Shown one piece after another: positions 61,109-64,000 of a DNA stretch of 64,000 nucleotides; the stretch's first letter is position 1; each line of letters begins with the position of its first letter. Source of the stretch: Bacteroidales bacterium (GTDB taxonomy: Bacteria; Bacteroidota; Bacteroidia; Bacteroidales; UBA932); assembly GCA_017443465.1 (NCBI GenBank), contig JAFRXO010000033.1, positions 42,184-106,183 on the forward strand, written 5' to 3'. The translations under genes were made by a program, and so were the position numbers. The notes below the pieces were generated by a model. That model worked only from the letters and a program-made list of their open reading frames with translations. It did not search any database and was not told the origin of the DNA.

Positions 61109-61760
61109 AAAAAGTTGGAAAGAAGCCCTTGCACCGGAGTTCGAAAAACCTTATTTCGCCTCCCTGGTGCAGTATCTCCATGCGGAAATAGCCGGGGGGA
61201 AAGTAATCTATCCTCCCGGAGGACAGATTTTCAAGGCATTCGAACTGACACCGGTACAGAATGTCAGGGTCGTAATCCTTGGACAGGATCCTTACCATGA
61301 ATATGGACAGGCCATGGGATTGTCTTTCTCCGTTCCCAAGGGAGTCGCCACTCCTCCGTCCCTTAATAACATATTCAAGGAAATCGAGTCTGACCTTGGA
61401 ATACATATGTCCGGGTCTCCGGACCTGACTCCGTGGGCCAGGCAGGGGGTGCTCCTCCTGAACGCCATCCTCACGGTGCGCCAGCATCAGGCTGCTTCCC
61501 ACAGCGGAATCGGATGGGCCCAGTTCACCGATGCAGTAATAAAGTACATATCGGACAACCTCAGCGGCGTGGTATTCATGCTCTGGGGCAATTTCGCCCG
61601 CTCCAAGGCAGCTCTTGTAGACCGGTCCAGGCACCTGGTCCTGGAAGCAGCTCATCCTTCGCCGCTTGCAAGGGGAGCCTTTTTCGGCTGCAGGCATTTT
61701 TCACAGGCAAATGAATGGCTGTCATCACACGGGTGCGCCCCCATTGACTGGCAGCTTTAA
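61092..61760 (+). CDS. ung: Uracil-DNA glycosylase
   Basis: The 222-residue family-1 enzyme has the active-site motif GQDPYH with catalytic Asp66 and the second motif HPSPLARGAFFGCRHF. It removes uracil from DNA. The start at 61092 is preferred; the longer frame would overlap rnz by another 129 bases. A short overlap with rnz remains. Confidence 0.96.
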   Translation: MDVKIEKSWKEALAPEFEKPYFASLVQYLHAEIAGGKVIYPPGGQIFKAFELTPVQNVRVVILGQDPYHEYGQAMGLSFSVPKGVATPPSLNNIFKEIESDLGIHMSGSPDLTPWARQGVLLLNAILTVRQHQAASHSGIGWAQFTDAVIKYISDNLSGVVFMLWGNFARSKAALVDRSRHLVLEAAHPSPLARGAFFGCRHFSQANEWLSSHGCAPIDWQL

Positions 61761-61771
61761 TCTAGATCATA

Positions 61772-62251
61772 ATGAAAAAAACAGCACTGTTCCCGGGTTC
61801 TTTCGATCCCTTTACCTCTGGGCACCTTAACATTCTCAAAAGGGCGCTCACCATGTTCGACGAGGTCGTCGTGGCCGTGGGTATCAATCAGGACAAGTCT
61901 GGTTTCTTTACAATGGACCAGAGGATGGAAGTTATCTCCCAGGCTGTCCGGGGACTGACCGGAGTCAAGGTCATTAAATACGATAATCTTACTATCGATG
62001 CCTGCCGCCAGCTGGGTATCAGGCATATAGTCCGTGGAGTAAGGAATATGCTCGATTTCGAGACTGAAAGGTCGATTGCCGACATGAACAGGAGGCTCGC
62101 TCCTGAAATCGAGACTATTATCATCCCTACCGCCCAGGAATTCGCACATATATCTTCTTCTGCGGTACGTGACCTTATCAAGCACCACGGCGACACGTCC
62201 CAGTTCCTCCCGGACGGGGTAGTCCTTCCGGTTCCCGGGCTCGGCTCCTGA
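61772..62251 (+). CDS. coaD: Phosphopantetheine adenylyltransferase
   Basis: The 159-residue enzyme has the nucleotidyl-transferase motif GSFDPFTSGHLNIL and RGVRNMLDFETERSIADMNR and EFAHISSSAVRDL further on. It makes dephospho-CoA from 4'-phosphopantetheine and ATP. The length is standard. It starts 11 bases after ung. Confidence 0.97.
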   Translation: MKKTALFPGSFDPFTSGHLNILKRALTMFDEVVVAVGINQDKSGFFTMDQRMEVISQAVRGLTGVKVIKYDNLTIDACRQLGIRHIVRGVRNMLDFETERSIADMNRRLAPEIETIIIPTAQEFAHISSSAVRDLIKHHGDTSQFLPDGVVLPVPGLGS

Positions 62252-62264
62252 CATCCTGTAAAAC

Positions 62265-63746
62265 ATGCATAGGCTACTGTCCATAGCGGTTCTCCTTCTC
62301 CTGGCCTTGCCATCGAGAGGGGGAGTGCGTGCCAGTCTTCCGGATTCCACGAAGATGGCTGCCCTGGACAGCAGGTTGGATGAATATGTGAAGGCACTCG
62401 AGAGAGAGGACATCCCAGCAAAGGAGAAAGAGTGCGACTTCATAATAAGCACGTGCCAGGATTCACTGGTACGCCAGCATGTCGCCCTGAAACTTTACTA
62501 TCATTATATCCAGTCCAAGGTGATGGGGGAGGAAGCCGTTGCGGTCCATCTCACTGACACCTGGTTTGCCCCGGGAAAGATCTCCATGGGGAATGATGTA
62601 GACCTCCTGAATGCGAAGATATATGCTGATTTCAACCGCTCCTCCTTGTTGGGCAGACAGGCACCACAGGTCAGCCTTCTGGACAGTCTTGGGACAGTAT
62701 GTGATGTCTTCGGCTCGGAGAAAGGCGGGTTCCCCCTGACATCCAGGAACCACAGGGTCGTCTTTTTTTATGATATCCATTGTGCCAGGTGTGCCCTGGA
62801 GAGCGCCGGACTGAAGAGGCTGCTCTCCAAAAGTCCCATACCATTGGAATTCTACGCGGTATACATCGGGGATGACCGTGAGGGATGGCTGTCATATGCC
62901 GGATCCTCCCTTGACATTCATCCTTCCGCGGAGGGGGCCCCTGTCCGTACATTCCATTTCTGGGATCCGGAGTTCCACTCCAACTTCCAGCGCAAATGGG
63001 GTGTCCTGTCCTCGCCGAAGCTCTTCCTTGTGTCCCCACGTGGAATTATCATCGGGCGCGGACTTGGTACTGAAGCACTTGCATCCATGCTCACAGACAT
63101 CGCATCAACCTCTTACCTGACATATGGTTCCGATGCCTCCCATGCCCTTTTCGAGAGGCTGCTGGGAGATTCTCCTACGGCAGGGAATATCGATTCGGTT
63201 GCGGCATATGCTTCATCCAGAGCTCTTTCACTGCGTGATACCGTAGGCTTCAAGCAGTTTATCGGTGACATGTTCTATTACATGACCTCCAAGCGCGGGA
63301 CGGAGTACAAAAAGGCGCTGGGGCCTTTTATGGAAAAGCATATACTCTCTCATCCAGACATATGGTCCAGTGCTGATGATTCGCTCAAGATAGTTGGGCT
63401 GGCTGAATTCGAGAAGGCCCTTCTGGACAAGACTCCTCCGGGATCCAGAATCCCCAGGGAGTTCCGCGGAAAACGCAAGACCAATTACCTGGTCTTCTAC
63501 ACCGAAGGATGCAACCTTTGCAGCGAAACGCTTTCAGCTGCGGAAGAAATCCGGAAATGGCCGCGCACCGGAGTTACTTTGGTAAATGTGGATGAGCTTC
63601 TGGCCGAAAAACCGTCAGCAGCCAAGGATCTTTTCGACACATTCGATCTCTCAGCCCTTCCGCTTGTCCTGGAGACCAACAGGAGAGGTGTCGTAAAGGA
63701 CAGGTATCTTTCTCTGCCGGATTTACTTCCCGGGCGGCAGAAATAA
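62265..63746 (+). CDS. Exported DUF5106/thioredoxin-like protein with two CxxC motifs
   Basis: The 493-residue protein has a signal peptide (about residues 1-23), an N-terminal helical DUF5106-like region (about 30-130), a thioredoxin-like domain with CARC at 173-176 (VVFFYDIHCARCALES), a helical middle part, and a second thioredoxin-like segment with CNLC at 416-419 (YLVFYTEGCNLCSE). It is predicted to work in the periplasm as a thiol-disulfide oxidoreductase, perhaps on outer-membrane or cytochrome partners; the substrate is unknown. It starts 13 bases after coaD. Confidence 0.75.
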   Translation: MHRLLSIAVLLLLALPSRGGVRASLPDSTKMAALDSRLDEYVKALEREDIPAKEKECDFIISTCQDSLVRQHVALKLYYHYIQSKVMGEEAVAVHLTDTWFAPGKISMGNDVDLLNAKIYADFNRSSLLGRQAPQVSLLDSLGTVCDVFGSEKGGFPLTSRNHRVVFFYDIHCARCALESAGLKRLLSKSPIPLEFYAVYIGDDREGWLSYAGSSLDIHPSAEGAPVRTFHFWDPEFHSNFQRKWGVLSSPKLFLVSPRGIIIGRGLGTEALASMLTDIASTSYLTYGSDASHALFERLLGDSPTAGNIDSVAAYASSRALSLRDTVGFKQFIGDMFYYMTSKRGTEYKKALGPFMEKHILSHPDIWSSADDSLKIVGLAEFEKALLDKTPPGSRIPREFRGKRKTNYLVFYTEGCNLCSETLSAAEEIRKWPRTGVTLVNVDELLAEKPSAAKDLFDTFDLSALPLVLETNRRGVVKDRYLSLPDLLPGRQK

Positions 63747-63776
63747 TTGTAGAACCGAAAAGAATTGGTAACTTTG
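63746..63776 (+). promoter_or_regulatory. Promoter of tRNA-Gln
   Basis: ATTG (63746-63749), 19-base spacer, TAACTTTG (63769-63776). The -7 box ends 8 bases before the tRNA. Confidence 0.75.
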
Positions 63777-63784
63777 CAGTCTAT

Positions 63785-63855
63785 TGAGGTATGGTGTAAT
63801 GGTAGCACTACAGATTTTGGTTCTGCCAGTTCAGGTTCGAGTCCTGATATCTCAA
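63785..63855 (+). tRNA. tRNA-Gln (anticodon UUG, reads CAA)
   Basis: The 71-base sequence folds with acceptor TGAGGTA pairing with TATCTCA (one G-U), D arm GTG-TAATGGTAG-CAC, anticodon loop TTTTGGT giving TTG, and T arm TCAGG-TTCGAGT-CCTGA. The first base pair of the anticodon stem (A-C) is mismatched. The CCA end is not encoded. Confidence 0.92.
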
Positions 63856-63860
63856 CAATA

Positions 63861-63900
63861 AGAGGGTGACTAATAAGTGATTATTGGTCACTCTCTTTTT
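63861..63900 (+). terminator. Rho-independent terminator of tRNA-Gln
   Basis: A long stem (63861-63876 with 63881-63896, two or three mismatches, GTGA loop) is followed by TTTT. Confidence 0.85.
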
Positions 63901-63931
63901 CTATTTTCAGGCCCAAGGCCATTTGATCAAT

Positions 63932-64000
63932 CTCGTCCACGGAAAAGGCTGGATTTGTGGACGAGTTTCATATTTTCGGTAGTTCGTCCACAAAAAAGGC
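63932..64000. repeat. GTCCAC repeats at the right edge
   Basis: CTCGTCCAC (63932-63940) is the perfect reverse complement of GTGGACGAG (63957-63965), with a 16-base spacer. The unit CGTCCACggAAAAGGC (63934-63949) recurs as CGTCCACaaAAAAGGC at 63985-64000, where the window ends. No gene is seen in 63901-64000. It may be the start of a larger repeat or an element border beside a tRNA gene. Confidence 0.6.

Overview
The window looks like a chromosomal stretch of a Bacteroidota bacterium, most likely order Bacteroidales. The evidence is the gene content: serine palmitoyltransferase, UpxY/NusG-like factor, DUF5106 thioredoxin-like protein, PF14905-type outer-membrane barrel, 7TM-HD phosphohydrolase, Bacteroidota-type ara operon. 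The promoters agree: many starts are preceded by the Bacteroidota -7 element TAnnTTTG, several with a TTTG-like -33 box 18-20 bases upstream. Base composition is moderately GC-rich (mid-fifties percent by eye), higher than Bacteroides itself. An uncultured gut or rumen lineage is possible, but genus cannot be fixed from the sequence alone. Nearly all of the window is intact coding sequence. There are no insertion sequences, prophage, CRISPR arrays or rRNA genes.

Layout. 1-6.3 kb: tRNA-Leu, a large AsmA-family protein, rpsU with a perfect Shine-Dalgarno, a Sir2 deacylase and an ATPase, all on the minus strand. 6.4-13.2 kb: L-arabinose operon (lipoprotein galactose mutarotase, sodium/sugar symporter, araD, araA, araB). 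13.3-15.9 kb: rplU-rpmA, then serS-ruvC. 15.9-25.3 kb: an outer-membrane barrel protein; a minus-strand LysE-PASTA-RluD cluster; lnt; and a minus-strand HU / 29-aa ribosomal-type peptide / RNase G cluster. 25.5-32.4 kb: lon, a LysM glucosaminidase, mltG and a RelA-type protein with a degenerate hydrolase domain. 32.4-38.6 kb: ftsE-nth on minus, then a TPR protein and its outer-membrane partner. 38.6-48.0 kb: gyrB, serine palmitoyltransferase plus a short-chain dehydrogenase (probable start of sphingolipid synthesis), a 7TM-HD protein, and the tig-clpP-clpX proteostasis operon. 48.0-54 kb: a long inverted repeat and terminator, the etfB-etfA-acyl-CoA dehydrogenase operon, and rfbB with a membrane-anchored AraC-type regulator. 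54-63.9 kb: sugar MFS transporter, UpxY-like factor, recR, mntP, corA, rpsA, rnz, ung, coaD, a two-CxxC thioredoxin-like lipoprotein-size exported protein and tRNA-Gln. The window ends in short GTCCAC repeats.

Most of this is core metabolism and cell-envelope biology. I did not find a clear undescribed multigene system such as a new defence island. The signals most worth a second look are sequence-level: a strong excess of the palindrome CATATG in all reading frames and at about ten start codons, a 24-bp perfect inverted repeat between clpX and the acyl-CoA dehydrogenase, and the repeats at the right edge. At gene level they are the SPT-SDR pair, the orphan UpxY-like factor, the RelA with a broken HD motif, the two-CxxC exported protein and the TPR/outer-membrane pair.
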